The notes beneath the pieces were generated by a model. It was given only the letters and a program-made list of their open reading frames with translations. It searched no databases and had not been told where the DNA came from. Below, piece by piece: positions 24,816 to 39,900 of a stretch of DNA of 64,000 nt. Source of the DNA: Thereva unica (Eukaryota; Arthropoda; Insecta; Diptera; Therevidae); assembly GCA_949987705.1 (NCBI GenBank), contig CATLJY010000085.1, positions 30,891-94,890 of the forward strand, in the 5' to 3' direction. The translations under genes and the position numbers were made by a program. Position 1 is the stretch's first letter, and the number at the start of each line of letters is the position of its first letter.

Positions 24816-25700
24816 TTCATCGAAAATAACTTGAAATCACTAAATTCATCGAAATTAAGTTACATTCGTCGAATACATCGAAAATAAGTTCAATTCACTT
24901 AATTCATCGAAATTGAGTTACATTCATCGAATACATCGAAAATAAGTTCAATTCACTTAATTCATCGAAATTAAGTTACATTCATCGAATACATCGAAAA
25001 TAAGTTAAATTCACTTAATTCATCGAAATTGAGTTTCATACATCGAATACATCGAAAATAACTTAAATTCACTTAATTCATCGAAATTAAGTTACATTCA
25101 TCGAATACATCGAAAATAACTTGAAATCACTTAATTCATCGAAATTAAGTTACATTCATCGAATACATCGAAAATAAGTTAAATTCACTTAATTCACCGA
25201 AATTAAGTTATATTCATCGAATACATCGAAAATAAGTTAAATTCAATTAATTCATCGAAATTAAGTTACATTCATCGAATACATCGAAAATAACTTGAAA
25301 TCACTTAATTCATCGAAATTAAGTTACATTCATCGAATACATCGAAAATAAGTTCAATTCACTTAATTCATCGAAATTAAGTTACATTCATCGAATACAT
25401 CGAAAATAAGTTAAATTCACTTAATTCATCGAAATTGAGTTTCATACATCGAATACATCGAAAATAACTTAAATTCACTTAATTCATCGAAATCAAGTTA
25501 CATTCATCGAATTCATCGAAAATAACTTGAAATCACTAAATTCATCGAAATTAAGTTACATTCGTCGAATACATCGAAAATAAGTTCAATTCACTTAATT
25601 CATCGAAATTGAGTTACATTCATCGAATACATCGAAAATAACTTAAATTCACTTAATTCATCGAAATTAAGTTACATTCATCGAATACATCGAAAATAAC
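21221..25700 (+). repeat. Satellite after LINE copy 6, ending in a 696-bp tandem duplication
   Basis: Plain satellite repeating the 12.3-15.9 kb marker series up to about 24.8 kb. A 696-bp (12-monomer) tandem duplication then occurs: TTCAATTAATTC near 24547 and 25243, ACTAAATTC near 24840 and 25536, and TTCGTCGAAT at 24865 and 25561. This is the last region that carries block markers from the first 25 kb. No genes are seen. Confidence 0.85.
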
Positions 25701-28700
25701 TTGAAATCACTTAATTCATCGAAATTAAGTTACATTCATCGAATACATCGAAAATAAGTTAAATTCACTTAATTCATCGAAATTGAGTTTCATACATCGA
25801 ATACATCGAAAATAACTTAAATTCACTTAATTCATCGAAATTAAGTTACATTCATCGAATACATCGAAAATAACTTGAAATCACTCAATTCATCGAAATT
25901 AAGTTACATTCATCGAATACATCGAAAATAAGTTAAATTCACTTAATTCATCGAAATTGAGTTTCATACATCGAATACATCGAAAATAACTTAAATTCAC
26001 TTAATTCATCGAAATTAAGTTACATTCATCGAATACATCGAAAATAACTTGAAATCACTTAATTCATCGAAATTAAGTTACATTCATCGAATACATCGAA
26101 AATAAGTTCAATTCACTTAATTCATCGAAATTGAGTTTCATACATCGAATACATCGAAAATAACTTAAATTCACTTAATTCATCGAAATTAAGTTACATT
26201 CATCGAATACATCGAAAATAACTTGAAATCACTTAATTCATCGAAATTAAGTTACATTCATCGAATACATCGAAAATAAGTTATATTCACTTAATTCATC
26301 GAAATTGAGTTTCATACATCGAATACATCGAAAATAACTTAAATTCACTTAATTCATCGAAATTAAGTTACATTCATCGAATACATCGAAAATAACTTGA
26401 AATCACTTAATTCATCGAAATTAAGTTACATTCATCGAATACATCGAAAATAAGTTCAATTCACTTAATTCATCGAAATTAAGTTACATTCATCGAATAC
26501 ATCGAAAATAAGTTAAATTCACTTAATTCATCGAAATTGAGTTTCATACATCGAAAATAACTTAAATTCACTTAATTCATCGAAATTAAGTTACATTCAT
26601 CGAATACATCGAAAATAACTTGAAATAACTTAATTCATCGAAATTAAGTTACATTCATCGAATACATCGAAAATAAGTTAAATTCACTTAATTCATCGAA
26701 ATTGAGTTTCATACATCGAATACATCGAAAATAACTTGAAATCACTTAATTCATCGAAATTAAGTTACATTCATCGAATACATCGAAAATAAGTTAAATT
26801 CACTTAATTCATCGAAATTGAGTTTCATACATCGAATACATCGAAAATAACTTAAATTCACTTATTCATCGAAATCAAGTTACATTCATCGAATTCATCG
26901 AAAATAACTTGAAATCACTTAATTCATCGAAATTAAGTTACATTCATCGAATACATCGAAAATAACTTGAAATCACTTAATTCATCGAAATTAAGTTACA
27001 TTCATCGAATACATCGAAAATAAGTTAAATTCACTTAATTCATCGAAATTGAGTTTCATACATCGAATACATCGAAAATAACTTGAATTCACTTAATTCA
27101 TCGAAATCAAGTTACATTCATCGAATTCATCGAAAATTACTTGAAATCACTTAATTCATCGAAATTAAGTTACATTCATCGAATACATCGAAAATAAGTT
27201 AAATTCACTTAATTCATCGAAATTGAGTTTCATACATCGAATACATCGAAAATAACTTGAAATCACTTAATTCATCGAAATTAAGTTACATTCATCGAAT
27301 ACATCGAAAATAAGTTAAATTCACTTAATTCATCGAAATTGAGTTTCATAAATCGAATACATCGAAAATAACTTGAAATCACTTAATTCATCGAAATTAA
27401 GTTACATTCATCGAATACATCGAAAATAAGTTAAATTCACTTAATTCATCGAAATTGAGTTTCATACATCGAATACATCGAAAATAACTTAAATTCACTT
27501 AATTCATCGAAATTAAGTTACATTCATCGAATACATCGAAAATAACTTAAATTCACTTAATTCACCGAAATTAAGTTATATTCATCGAATACATCGAAAA
27601 TAAGTTAAATTCACTTAATTCATCGAAATTGAGTTTCATACATCGAATACATCGAAAATAACTTAAATTCACTTAATTCATCGAAATCAAGTTACATTCA
27701 TCGAATTCATCGAAAATAACTTGAAATCACTTAATTCATCGAAATTAAGTTACATTCATCGAATACATCGAAAATAAGTTCAATTCACTTAATTCATCGA
27801 AATTAAGTTACATTCATCGAATACATCGAAAATAAGTTAAATTTACTTAATTCATCGAAATTGAGTTTCATACATCGAATACATCGAAAATAACTTGAAA
27901 TCACTTAATTCATCGAAATTAAGTTACATTCATCGAATACATCGAAAATACGTTAAATTCACTTAATTCATCGAAATTGAGTTTCATACCTCGAATACAT
28001 CGAAAATAACTTAAATTCACTTAATTCATCGAAATTAAGTTACATTCATCGAATACATCGAAAATAACTTAAATTCACTTAATTCACCGAAATTAAGTTA
28101 TATTCATCGAATACATCGAAAATAAGTTAAATTCACTTAATTCATCGAAATTAAGTTACATTCATCGAATACATCGAAAATAAGTTAAATTCACTTAATT
28201 CATCGAAATTGAGTTTCATACATCGAATACATCGCAAATAATTTGAAATCACTTAATTCATCGAAATCAAGTTACATTCATCGAATACATCGAAAATAAG
28301 TTAAATTCACTTAATTCATCGAAATTGAGTTTCATACATCGAATACATCGAAAATAACTTAAATTCACTTAATTCACCGAAATTAAGTTATATTCATCGA
28401 ATACATCGAAAATAAGTTAAATTCACTTAATTCATCGAAATTGAGTTTCATACTCGAATACATCGAAAATAACTTAAATTCACTTAATTCATCGAAATTA
28501 AGTTACATTCATCGAATACATCGAAAATAACTTGAAATCACTTAATTCATCGAAATTAAGTTACATTCATCGAATACATCGAAAATAAGTTAAATTCACT
28601 TAATTCATCGAAATTGAGTTTCATACATCGAATACATCGAAAATAACTTGAAATCACTTAATTCATCGAAATTAAGTTACATTCATCGAATACATCGAAA

Positions 28701-31700
28701 ATAAGTTAAATTCACTTAATTCATCGAAATTGACTTTCATACATCGAATACATCGAAAATAACTTAAATTCACTTAATTCATCGAAATTAAGTTACATTC
28801 ATCGAATACATCGAAAATAACTTGAAATCACTTAATTCATCGAAATTAAGTTACATTCATCGAATACATCGAAAATAAGTTAAATTCACTTATTTCATCG
28901 AAATTGAGTTTCATACATCGAATACATCGAAAATAACTTGAAATCACTTAATTCATCGAAATTAAGTTACATTCATCGAATACATCGAAAATAAGTTAAA
29001 TTCACTTAATTCATCGAAATTGAGTTTCATACATCGAATACATCGAAAATAACTTGAAACCACTTAATTCATCGAAATTAAGTTACATTCATCGAATACA
29101 TCGAAAATAAGTTAAATTCACTTAATTCATCGAAATTGAGTTTCATACATCGAATACATCGAAAATAACTTAAAGTCACTTAATTCATCGAAATCAAGTT
29201 ACATTCATCGAATTCATCGAAAATAACTTGAAATCACTTAATTCATCGAAATTAAGTTACATTCATCGAATACATCGAAAATAAGTTCAATTCACTTAAT
29301 TCATCGAAATTGAGTTACATTCATCGAATACATCGAAAATAAGTTAAATTCACTTAATTCATCGAAATTGAGTTTCATACATCGAATACATCGAAAATAA
29401 CTTAAATTCACTTAATTCATCGAAATCAAGTTACATTCATCGAATTCATCGAAAATAACTTGAAATCACTTAATTCATCGAAATTAAGTTACATTCATCG
29501 AATACATCGAAAATAAGTTCAATTCACTTAATTCATCGAAATTGAGTTACATTCATCGAATACATCGAAAATAAGTTAAATTCACTTAATTCATCGAAAT
29601 TAAGTTACATTCATCGAATACATCGAAAATAACTTAAATTCACTTAATTCACCGAAATTAAGTTATATTCATCGAATACATCGAAAATAAGTTAAATTCA
29701 CTTAATTTATCGAAATTGAGTTTCATACATCGAATACATCGAAAATAACTTAAATTCACTTAATTCATCGAAATTAAGTTACATTCATCGAATACATCGA
29801 AAATAACTTGAAATCACTTAATTCATCGAAATTAAGTTACATTCATCGAAAATAAGTTAAATTCACTTAATTCATCGAAATTGAGTTTCATACATCGAAT
29901 ACATCGAAAATAACTTGAAATCACTTAATTCATCGAAATTAAGTTACATTCATCGAATACATCGAAAATAAGTTAAATTCACTTAATTCATCGAAATTGA
30001 GTTTCATACATCGAATACATCGAAAATAACTTAAATTCACTTAATTCATCGAAATTAAGTTACATTCATCGAATACATCGAAAATAACTTGAAATCACTT
30101 AATTCATCGAAATTAAGTTACATTCATCGAATACATCGAAAATAAGTTAAATTCACTTATTTCATCGAAATTGAGTTTCATACATCGAATACATCGAAAA
30201 TAACTTGAAATCACTTAATTCATCGAAATTAAGTTACATTCATCGAATACATCGAAAATAAGTTAAATTCACTTAATTCATCGAAATTGAGTTTCATACA
30301 TCGAATACATCGAAAATAACTTGAAATCACTTAATTCATCGAAATTAAGTTACATTCATCGAATACATCGAAAATAAGTTAAATTCACTTAATTCATCGA
30401 AATTGAGTTTCATACATCGAATACATCGAAAATAACTTAAAGTCACTTAATTCATCGAAATCAAGTTACATTCATCGAATTCATCGAAAATAACTTGAAA
30501 TCACTTAATTCATCGAAATTAAGTTACATTCATCGAATACATCGAAAATAAGTTCAATTCACTTAATTCATCGAAATTGAGTTACATTCATCGAATACAT
30601 CGAAAATAAGTTAAATTCACTTAATTCATCGAAATTGAGTTTCATACATCGAATACATCGAAAATAACTTAAATTCACTTAATTCATCGAAATCAAGTTA
30701 CATTCATCGAATTCATCGAAAATAACTTGAAATCACTTAATTCATCGAAATTAAGTTACATTCATCGAATACATCGAAAATAAGTTCAATTCACTTAATT
30801 CATCGAAATTGAGTTACATTCATCGAATACATCGAAAATAAGTTAAATTCACTTAATTCATCGAAATTAAGTTACATTCATCGAATACATCGAAAATAAC
30901 TTAAATTCACTTAATTCGCCGAAATTAAGTTATATTCATCGAATACATCGAAAATAAGTTAAATTCACTTAATTTATCGAAATTGAGTTTCATACATCGA
31001 AAATAACTTAAATTCACTTAATTCATCGAAATTAAGTTACATTCATCGAATACATCGAAAATAACTTGAAATCACTTAATTCATCGAAATTAAGTTACAT
31101 TCATCGAAAATAAGTTAAATTCACTTAATTCATCGAAATTGAGTTTCATACATCGAATACATCGAAAATAACTTGAAATCACTTAATTCATCGAAATTAA
31201 GTTACATTCATCGAATACATCGAAAATAAGTTAAATTCACTTAATTCATCGAAATTGAGTTTCATACATCGAATACATCGAAAATAACTTAAATTCACTT
31301 AATTCATCGAAATTAAGTTACATTCATCGAATACATCGAAAATAACTTAAATTCACTTAATTCACCGAAATTAAGTTATATTCATCGAATACATCGAAAA
31401 TAAGTTAAATTCACTTAATTCATCGAAATTGAGTTTCATACATCGAATACATCGAAAATAACTTAAATTCACTTAATTCATCGAAATTAAGTTACATTCA
31501 TCGAATACATCGAAAATAACTTGAAATCACTTAATTCATCGAAATTAAGTTACATTCATCGAATACATCGAAAATAAGTTAAATTCACTTAATTCATCGA
31601 AATTGAGATTCATACATCGAATACATCGAAAATAACTTGAAATCACTTAATTCATCGAAATTAAGTTACATTCATCGAATACATCGAAAATAAGTTAAAT

Positions 31701-34000
31701 TCACTTAATTCATCGAAATTGAGTTTCATACATCGAATACATCGAAAATAACTTAAATTCACTTAATTCACCGAAATTAAGTTATATTCATCGAATACAT
31801 CGAAAATAAGTTAAATTCACTTAATTAATCGAAATTGAGTTTCATACATCGAATACATCGAAAATAACTTAAATTCACTTAATTCATCGAAATCAAGTTA
31901 CATTCATCGAATTCATCGAAAATAACTTGAAATCACTTAATTCATCGAAATTAAGTTACATTCATCGAATACATCGAAAATAAGTTCAATTCACTTAATT
32001 CATCGAAATTGAGTTACATTCATCGAATACATCGAAAATAAGTTAAATTCACTTAATTCATCGAAATTAAGTTACATTCTTCGAATACATCGAAAATAAC
32101 TTAAATTCACTTAATTCACCGAAATTAAGTTATATTCATCGAATACATCGAAAATAAGTTAAATTCACTTAATTCATCGAAATTGGGTTTCATACATCGA
32201 ATACATCGAAAATAACTAAAATTCACTTAATTCATTGAAATCAAGTAACATTCATCGAATACATCGAAAATAACTTGAAATCACTTAATTCATCGAAATT
32301 AAGTTACATTCATCGAATACATCGAAAATAAGTTAAATTCACTTAATTCATCGAAATTGAGTTTCATACATCGAAAATAACTTGAAATCACTTAATTCAT
32401 CGAAATTAAGTTACATTCATCGAATACATCGAAAATAAGTTAAATTCACTTAATTCATCGAAATTGAGTTTCATACATCGAATACATCGAAAATAACTTG
32501 AAATCACTTAATTCATCGAAATTAAGTTACATTCATCGAATACATCGAAAATAAGTTAAATTCACTTAATTCATCGAAATTGAGTTTCATACATCGAATA
32601 CATCGAAAATAACTTAAATTCACTTAATTCATCGAAATTAAGTTACATTCATCGAATACATCGAAAATAACTTAAATTCACTTAATTCACCGAAATTAAG
32701 TTATATTCATCGAATACATCGAAAATAAGTTAAATTCACTTAATTCATCGAAATTGAGTTTCATACATCGAATACATCGAAAATAACTTAAATTCACTTA
32801 ATTCATCGAAATTAAGTTACATTCATCGAATACATCGAAAATAACTTGAAATCACTTAATTCATCGAAATTAAGCTACATTCATCGAATACATCGAAAAT
32901 AAGTTAAATTCACTTAATTCATCGAAATTGAGATTCATACCTCGAATACATCGAAAATAACTTGAAATCACTTAATTCATCGAAATTAAGTTACATTCAT
33001 CGAATACATCGAAAATAAGTTAAATTCACTTAATTCATCGAAATTGAGTTTCATACATCGAATACATCGAAAATAACTTAAATTCACTTAATTCACCGAA
33101 ATTAAGTTATATTCATCGAATACATCGAAAATAAGTTAAATTCACTTAATTCATCGAAATTGAGTTTCATACATCGAATACATCGAAAATAAGTTAAATT
33201 CACTTAATTCATCGAAATCAAGTTACATTCATCGAATTCATCGAAAATAACTTGAAATCACTTAATTCATCGAAATTAAGTTACATTCATCGAATACATC
33301 GAAAATAAGTTCAATTCACTTAATTCATCGAAATTGAGTTACATTCATCGAATACATCGAAAATAAGTTAAATTCACTTAATTCATCGAAATTAAGTTAC
33401 ATTCTTCGAATACATCGAAAATAACTTAAATTCACTTAATTCACCGAAATTAAGTTATATTCATCGAATACATCGAAAATAAGTTAAATTCACTTAATTC
33501 ATCGAAATTGAGTTTCATACATCGAATACATCGCAAATAACTAAAATTCACTTAATTCATCGAAATCAAGTAACATTCATCGAATACATCGAAAATAACT
33601 TGAAATCACTTAATTCATCGAAATTAAGTTACATTCATCGAATACATCGAAAATAAGTTAAATTCACTTAATTCATCGAAATTGAGTTTCATACATCGAA
33701 AATAACTTGAAATCACTTAATTCATCGAAATTAAGTTACATTCATCGAATACATCGAAAATAAGTTAAATTCACTTAATTCATCGAAATTGAGTTTCATA
33801 CATCGAATACATCGAAAATAACTTAAATTCACTTAATTCATCGAAATCAAGTTACATTCATCGGATTCATCGAAAATAACTTGAAATCACTTAATTCATC
33901 GAAATTAAGTTACATTCATCGAATACATCGAAAATAAGTTCAATTCACTTAATTCATCGAAATTAAGTTACATTCATCGAATACATCGAAAATAACTTAA
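25700..34000 (+). repeat. Passenger-free satellite with 1.3-kb tandem duplications and 9-bp-deleted monomers
   Basis: Only satellite is seen. Two local duplications stand out. One has an offset of 1267 bp (22 monomers minus 9 bp): TATTTCATCG at 28891/30158, CTTAAAGTCAC at about 29168/30435 and CTTAATTTATCG at 29701/30968. The other has an offset of 1325 bp (23 monomers minus 9 bp): AATTGAGATT at 31601/32926 and ATTCTTCG at 32076/33401. Monomers of 49 bp, lacking 9 bp between the two adjacent CATCGAA words, occur near 26549, 29848, 30997, 31106, 32366 and 33691. Scattered indels include TTATTCATCG near 26863 and CATACTCGAATAC near 28450. No genes are seen. Confidence 0.85.
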
Positions 34001-37000
34001 ATTCACTTAATTCATCGAAATTAAGTTACATTCATCGAATACATCGAAAATAACTTGAAATCACTTAATTCATCGAAATTAAGTTACATTCATCGAATAC
34101 ATCGAAAATAAGTTAAATTCACTTAATTCATCGAAATTGAGTTTCATACATCGAATACATCGAAAATAACTTGAAATCACTTAATTCATCGAAATTAAGT
34201 TACATTCATCGAATACATCGAAAATAAGTTAAATTCACTTAATTCATCGAAATTGAGTTTCATACATCGAATTCATCGAAAATAACTTAAATTCACTTAA
34301 TTCACCGAAATTAAGTTATATTCAAGGAATACATCGAAAATAAGTTAAATTCACTTAATTCATCGAAATTAAGTTTCATACATCGAATACATCGAAAATA
34401 ACTTAAATTCTCTTAATTCATCGAAATCAAGTTACATTCATCGAATTCATCGAAAATAACTTGAAATCACTTAATTCATCGAAATTAAGTTACATTCATC
34501 GAATACATCGAAAATAAGTTCAATTCACTTAATTCATCGAAATTAAGTTACATTCATCGAATACATCGAAAATAACTTAAATTCACTTAATTCACCGAAA
34601 TTAAAATATATTCATCGAATACATCGAAAATAAGTTAAATTCACTTAATTCATCGAAATTGAGTTTCATACATCGAATACATCGAAAATAACTTAAATTC
34701 ACTTAATTCATCGAAATTAAGTTACATTCATCGAATACATCGAAAATAACATGAAATCACTTAATTCATCGAAATTAAGTTACATTCATCGAATACATCG
34801 AAAATAAGTTAAATTCACTTAATTCATCGAAATTGAGTTTCATACATCGAATACATCGAAAATAACTTGAAATCACTTAATTCATCGAAATTAAGTTACA
34901 TTCATCGAATACATCGAAAATAAGTTAAATTCACTTAATTCATCGAAATTGAGTTTCATACATCGAATACATCGAAAATAACTTAAATTCACTTAATTCA
35001 TCGAAATTAAGTTACATTCATCGAATACATCGAAAATAACTTAAATTCACTTAATTCACCGAAATTAAGTTATATTCATCGAATACATCGAAAATAAGTT
35101 AAATTCACTTAATTCATCGAAATTGAGTTTCATACATCGAATACATCGAAAATAACTTAAATTCACTTAATTCATCGAAATTAAGTTACATTCATCGAAT
35201 ACATCGAAAATAACTTGAAATCACTTAATTCATCGAAATTAAGTTACATTCATCGAATACATCGAAAATAAGTTAAATTCACTTAATTCATCGAAATTGA
35301 GTTTCATACATCGAATACATCGAAAATAACTTGAAATCACTTAATTCATCGAAATTAAGTTACATTCATCGAATACATCGAAAATAAGTTAAATTCACTT
35401 AATTCATCGAAATTGAGTTTCATACATCGAATACATCGAAAATAACTTGAAATCACTTAATTCATCGAAATTAAGTTACATTCATCGAATACATCGAAAA
35501 TAAGTTAAATTCACTTAATTCATCGAAATTAAGTTACATTCTTCGAATACATCGAAAATAACTTAAATTCACTTAATTCACCGAAATTAAGTTATATTCA
35601 TCGAATACATCGAAAATAAGTTAAATTCACTTAATTCATCGAAATTGAGTTTCATACATCGAATACATCGAAAATAACTTAAATTCACTTAATTCATCGA
35701 AATCAAGTTACATTCATCGAATTCATCGAAAATAACTTGAAATCACTTAATTCATCGAAATTAAGTTACATTCATCGAATACATCGAAAATAAGTTCAAT
35801 TCACTTAATTCATCGAAATTGAGTTACATTCATCGAATACATCGAAAATAAGTTAAATTCACTTAATTCATCGAAATTAAGTTACATTCATCGAATACAT
35901 CGAAAATAAGTTAAATTCACTTAATTCATCGAAATTGAGTTTCATACATCGAATACATCGAAAATAACTTAAATTCACTTAATTCATCGAAATTAAGTTA
36001 CATTCATCGAATACATCGAAAATAACTTAAATTCACTTAATTCACCGAAATTAAGTTATATTCATCGAATACATCGAAAATAAGTTAAATTCACTTAATT
36101 CATCGAAATTGAGTTTCATACATCGAATACATCGAAAATAACTTAAATTCACTTAATTCATCGAAATTAAGTTACATTCATCGAATACATCGAAAATAAC
36201 TTGAAATCACTTAATTCATCGAAATTAAGTTACATTCATCGAATACATCGAAAATAAGTTAAATTCACTTAATTCATCGAAATTGAGTTTCATACATCGA
36301 ATACATCGAAAATAACTTGAAATCACTTAATTCATCGAAATTAAGTTACATTCATCGAATACATCGAAAATAACTTAAATTCACTTAATTCATCGAAATT
36401 GAGTTACATTCATCGAATACATCGAAAATAAGTTAAATTCACTTAATTCATCGAAATTAAGTTACATTCATCGAATACATCGAAAATAACTTAAATTCAC
36501 TTAATTCACCGAAATTAAGTTATATTCATCGAATACATCGAAAATAAGTTAAATTCACTTAATTCATCGAAATTGAGTTTCATACATCGAATACATCGAA
36601 AATAACTTAAATTCACTTAATTCATCGAAATCAAGTTACATTCATCGAATACATCGAAAATAACTTGAAATCACTTAATTCATCGAAATTAAGTTACATT
36701 CATCGAATACATCGAAAATAAGTTAAATTCACTTAATTCATCGAAATTGAGTTTCATACATCGAATACATCGAAAATAACTTGAAATCACTTAATTCATC
36801 GAAATTAAGTTACATTCATCGAATACATCGAAAATAAGTTAGATTCACTTAATTCATCGAAATTGAGTTTCATACATCGAATACATCGAAAATAACTTAA
36901 ATTCACTTAATTCATCGAAATCAAGTTACATTCATCGAATTCATCGAAAATAACTTGAAATCACTTAATTCATCGAAATTAAGTTACATTCATCGAATAC

Positions 37001-39900
37001 ATCGAAAATAAGTTCAATTCACTTAATTCATCGAAATTAAGTTACATTCATCGAATACATCGAAAATAAGTTAAATTCACTTAATTCATCGAAATTGAGT
37101 TTCATACATCGAATACATCGAAAATAACTTATATTCACTTAATTCATCGAAATCAAGTTACATTCATCGAATTCATCGAAAATAACTTGAAATCACTTAA
37201 TTCATCGAAATTAAGTTACATTCATCGAATACATCGAAAATAAGTTCAATTCACTTAATTCATCGAAATTGAGTTACATTCATCGAATACATCGAAAATA
37301 AGTTAAATTCACTTAATTCATCGAAATTGAGTTTCATACATCGAATACATCGAAAATAACTTAAATTCACTTAATTCATCGAAATCAAGTTACATTCATC
37401 GAATTCATCGAAAATAACTTGAAATCACTTAATTCATCGAAATTAAGTTACATTCATCGAATACATCGAAAATAAGTTCAATTCACTTAATTCATCGAAA
37501 TTAAGTTACATTCATCGAATACATCGAAAATAAGTTAAATTCACTTAATTCATCGAAATTGAGTTTCATACATCGAATACATCGAAAATAACAAATTCAC
37601 TTAATTCATCGAAATTAAGTTACATTCATCGAATACATCGAAAATAACTTAAATTCACTTAATTCACCGAAATTAAGTTATATTCATCGAATACATCGAA
37701 AATAAGTTAAATTCACTTAATTCATCGAAATTGAGTTTCATACATCGAATACATCGAAAATAACTTGAAATCACTTAATTCATCGAAATTAAGTTACATT
37801 CATCGAATACATCGAAATAAGTTCAATTCACTTAATTCATCGAAATTGAGTTACATTCATCGAATACATCGAAAATAAGTTAAATTCACTTAATTCATCG
37901 AAATTAAGTTACATTCATCGAATACATCGAAAATAACTTAAATTCACTTAATTCACCGAAATTAAGTTATATTCATCGAATACATCGAAAATAAGTTAAA
38001 TTCACTTAATTCATCGAAATTGAGTTTCATACATCGAATACATCGAAAATAACTTAAATTCACTTAATTCATCGAAATCAAGTTACATTCATCGAATACA
38101 TCGAAAATAACTTGAAATCACTTAATTCATCGAAATTAAGTTACATTCATCGAATACATCGAAAATAAGTTAAATTCACTTAATTCATCGAAATTGAGTT
38201 TCATACATCGAATACATCGAAAATAACTTGAAATCACTTAATTCATTGAAATTAAGTTACATTCATCGAATACATCGAAAATAAGTTAGATTCACTTAAT
38301 TCATCGAAATTGAGTTTCATACATCGAATACATCGAAAATAACTTAAATTCACTTAATTCATCGAAATCAAGTTACATTCATCGAATTCATCGAAAATAA
38401 CTTGAAATCACTTAATTCATCGAAATTAAGTTACATTCATCGAATACATCGAAAATAAGTTCAATTCACTTAATTCATCGAAATTAAGTTACATTCATCG
38501 AATACATCGAAAATAAGTTAAATTCACTTAATTCATCGAAATTGAGTTTCATACATCGAATACATCGAAAATAACTTATATTCACTTAATTCATCGAAAT
38601 CAAGTTACATTCATCGAATTCATCGAAAATAACTTGAAATCACTTAATTCATCGAAATTAAGTTACATTCATCGAATACATCGAAAATAAGTTCAATTCA
38701 CTTAATTCATCGAAATTGAGTTACATTCATCGAATACATCGAAAATAAGTTAAATTCACTTAATTCATCGAAATTGAGTTTCATACATCGAATACATCGA
38801 AAATAACTTAAATTCACTTAATTCATCGAAATTAAGTTACATTCATCGAATACATCGAAAATAACTTGAAATCACTTAATTCATCGAAATTAAGTTACAT
38901 TCATCGAATACATCGAAAATAAGTTAAATTCACTTAATTCATCGAAATTGAGTTTCATACATCGAATACATCGAAAATAACTTGAAATCACTTAATTCAT
39001 CGAAATTAAGTTACATTCATCGAATACATCGAAAATAAGTTAAATTCACTTAATTCATCGAAATTGAGTTTCATACATCGAATACATCGAAAATAACTTA
39101 AATTCACTTAATTCATCGAAATCAAGTTACATTCATCGAATACATCGAAAATAACTTGAAATCACTTAATTCATCGAAATTAAGTTACATTCATCGAATA
39201 CATCGAAAATAAGTTAAATTCACTTAATTCATCGAAATTGAGTTTCATACATCGAATACATCGAAAATAACTTGAAATCACTTAATTCATCGAAATTAAG
39301 TTACATTCATCGAATACATCGAAAATAAGTTAAATTCACTTAATTCATCGAAATTGAGTTTCATACATCGAATACATCGAAAATAACTTAAATTCACTTA
39401 ATTCATCGAAATTAAGTTACATTCATCGAATACATCGAAAATAACTTAAATTCACTTAATTCACCGAAATTAAGTTATATTCATCGAATACATCGAAAAT
39501 AAGTTAAATTCACTTAATTCATCGAAATTGAGTTTCATACATCGAATACATCGAAAATAACTTAAATTCACTTAATTCATCGAAATTAAGTTACATTCAT
39601 CGAATACATCGAAAATAACTTGAAATCACTTAATTCATCGAAATTAAGTTACATTCATCGAATACATCGAAAATAAGTTAAATTCACTTAATTCATCGAA
39701 ATTGAGTTTCATACATCGAATACATCGAAAATAACTTGAAATCACTTAATTCATCGAAATTAAGTTACATTCATCGAATACATCGAAAATAAGTTAAATT
39801 CACTTAATTCATCGAAATTGAGTTTCATACATCGAATACATCGAAAATAACTTGAAATCACTTAATTCATCGAAATTAAGTTACATTCATCGAATACATC
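34000..39900 (+). repeat. Satellite with CAAGG/AAAATATATTC haplotype and a ~1.45-kb duplication
   Basis: Pure satellite. A set of linked private variants appears: TTCAAGGAATAC at 34321, AAATTCTCTTAATTC near 34404 and TTAAAATATATTC at 34601. It recurs together in the next block. A 25-monomer duplication with an offset of 1447 bp (1450 minus 3) is marked by GTTAGATTC (36838/38285) and AACTTATATTC (37126/38573). The 3-bp shortfall matches two small losses between them, ATAACAAATTC near 37589 and CATCGAAATAAG near 37809. No genes are seen. Confidence 0.85.
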
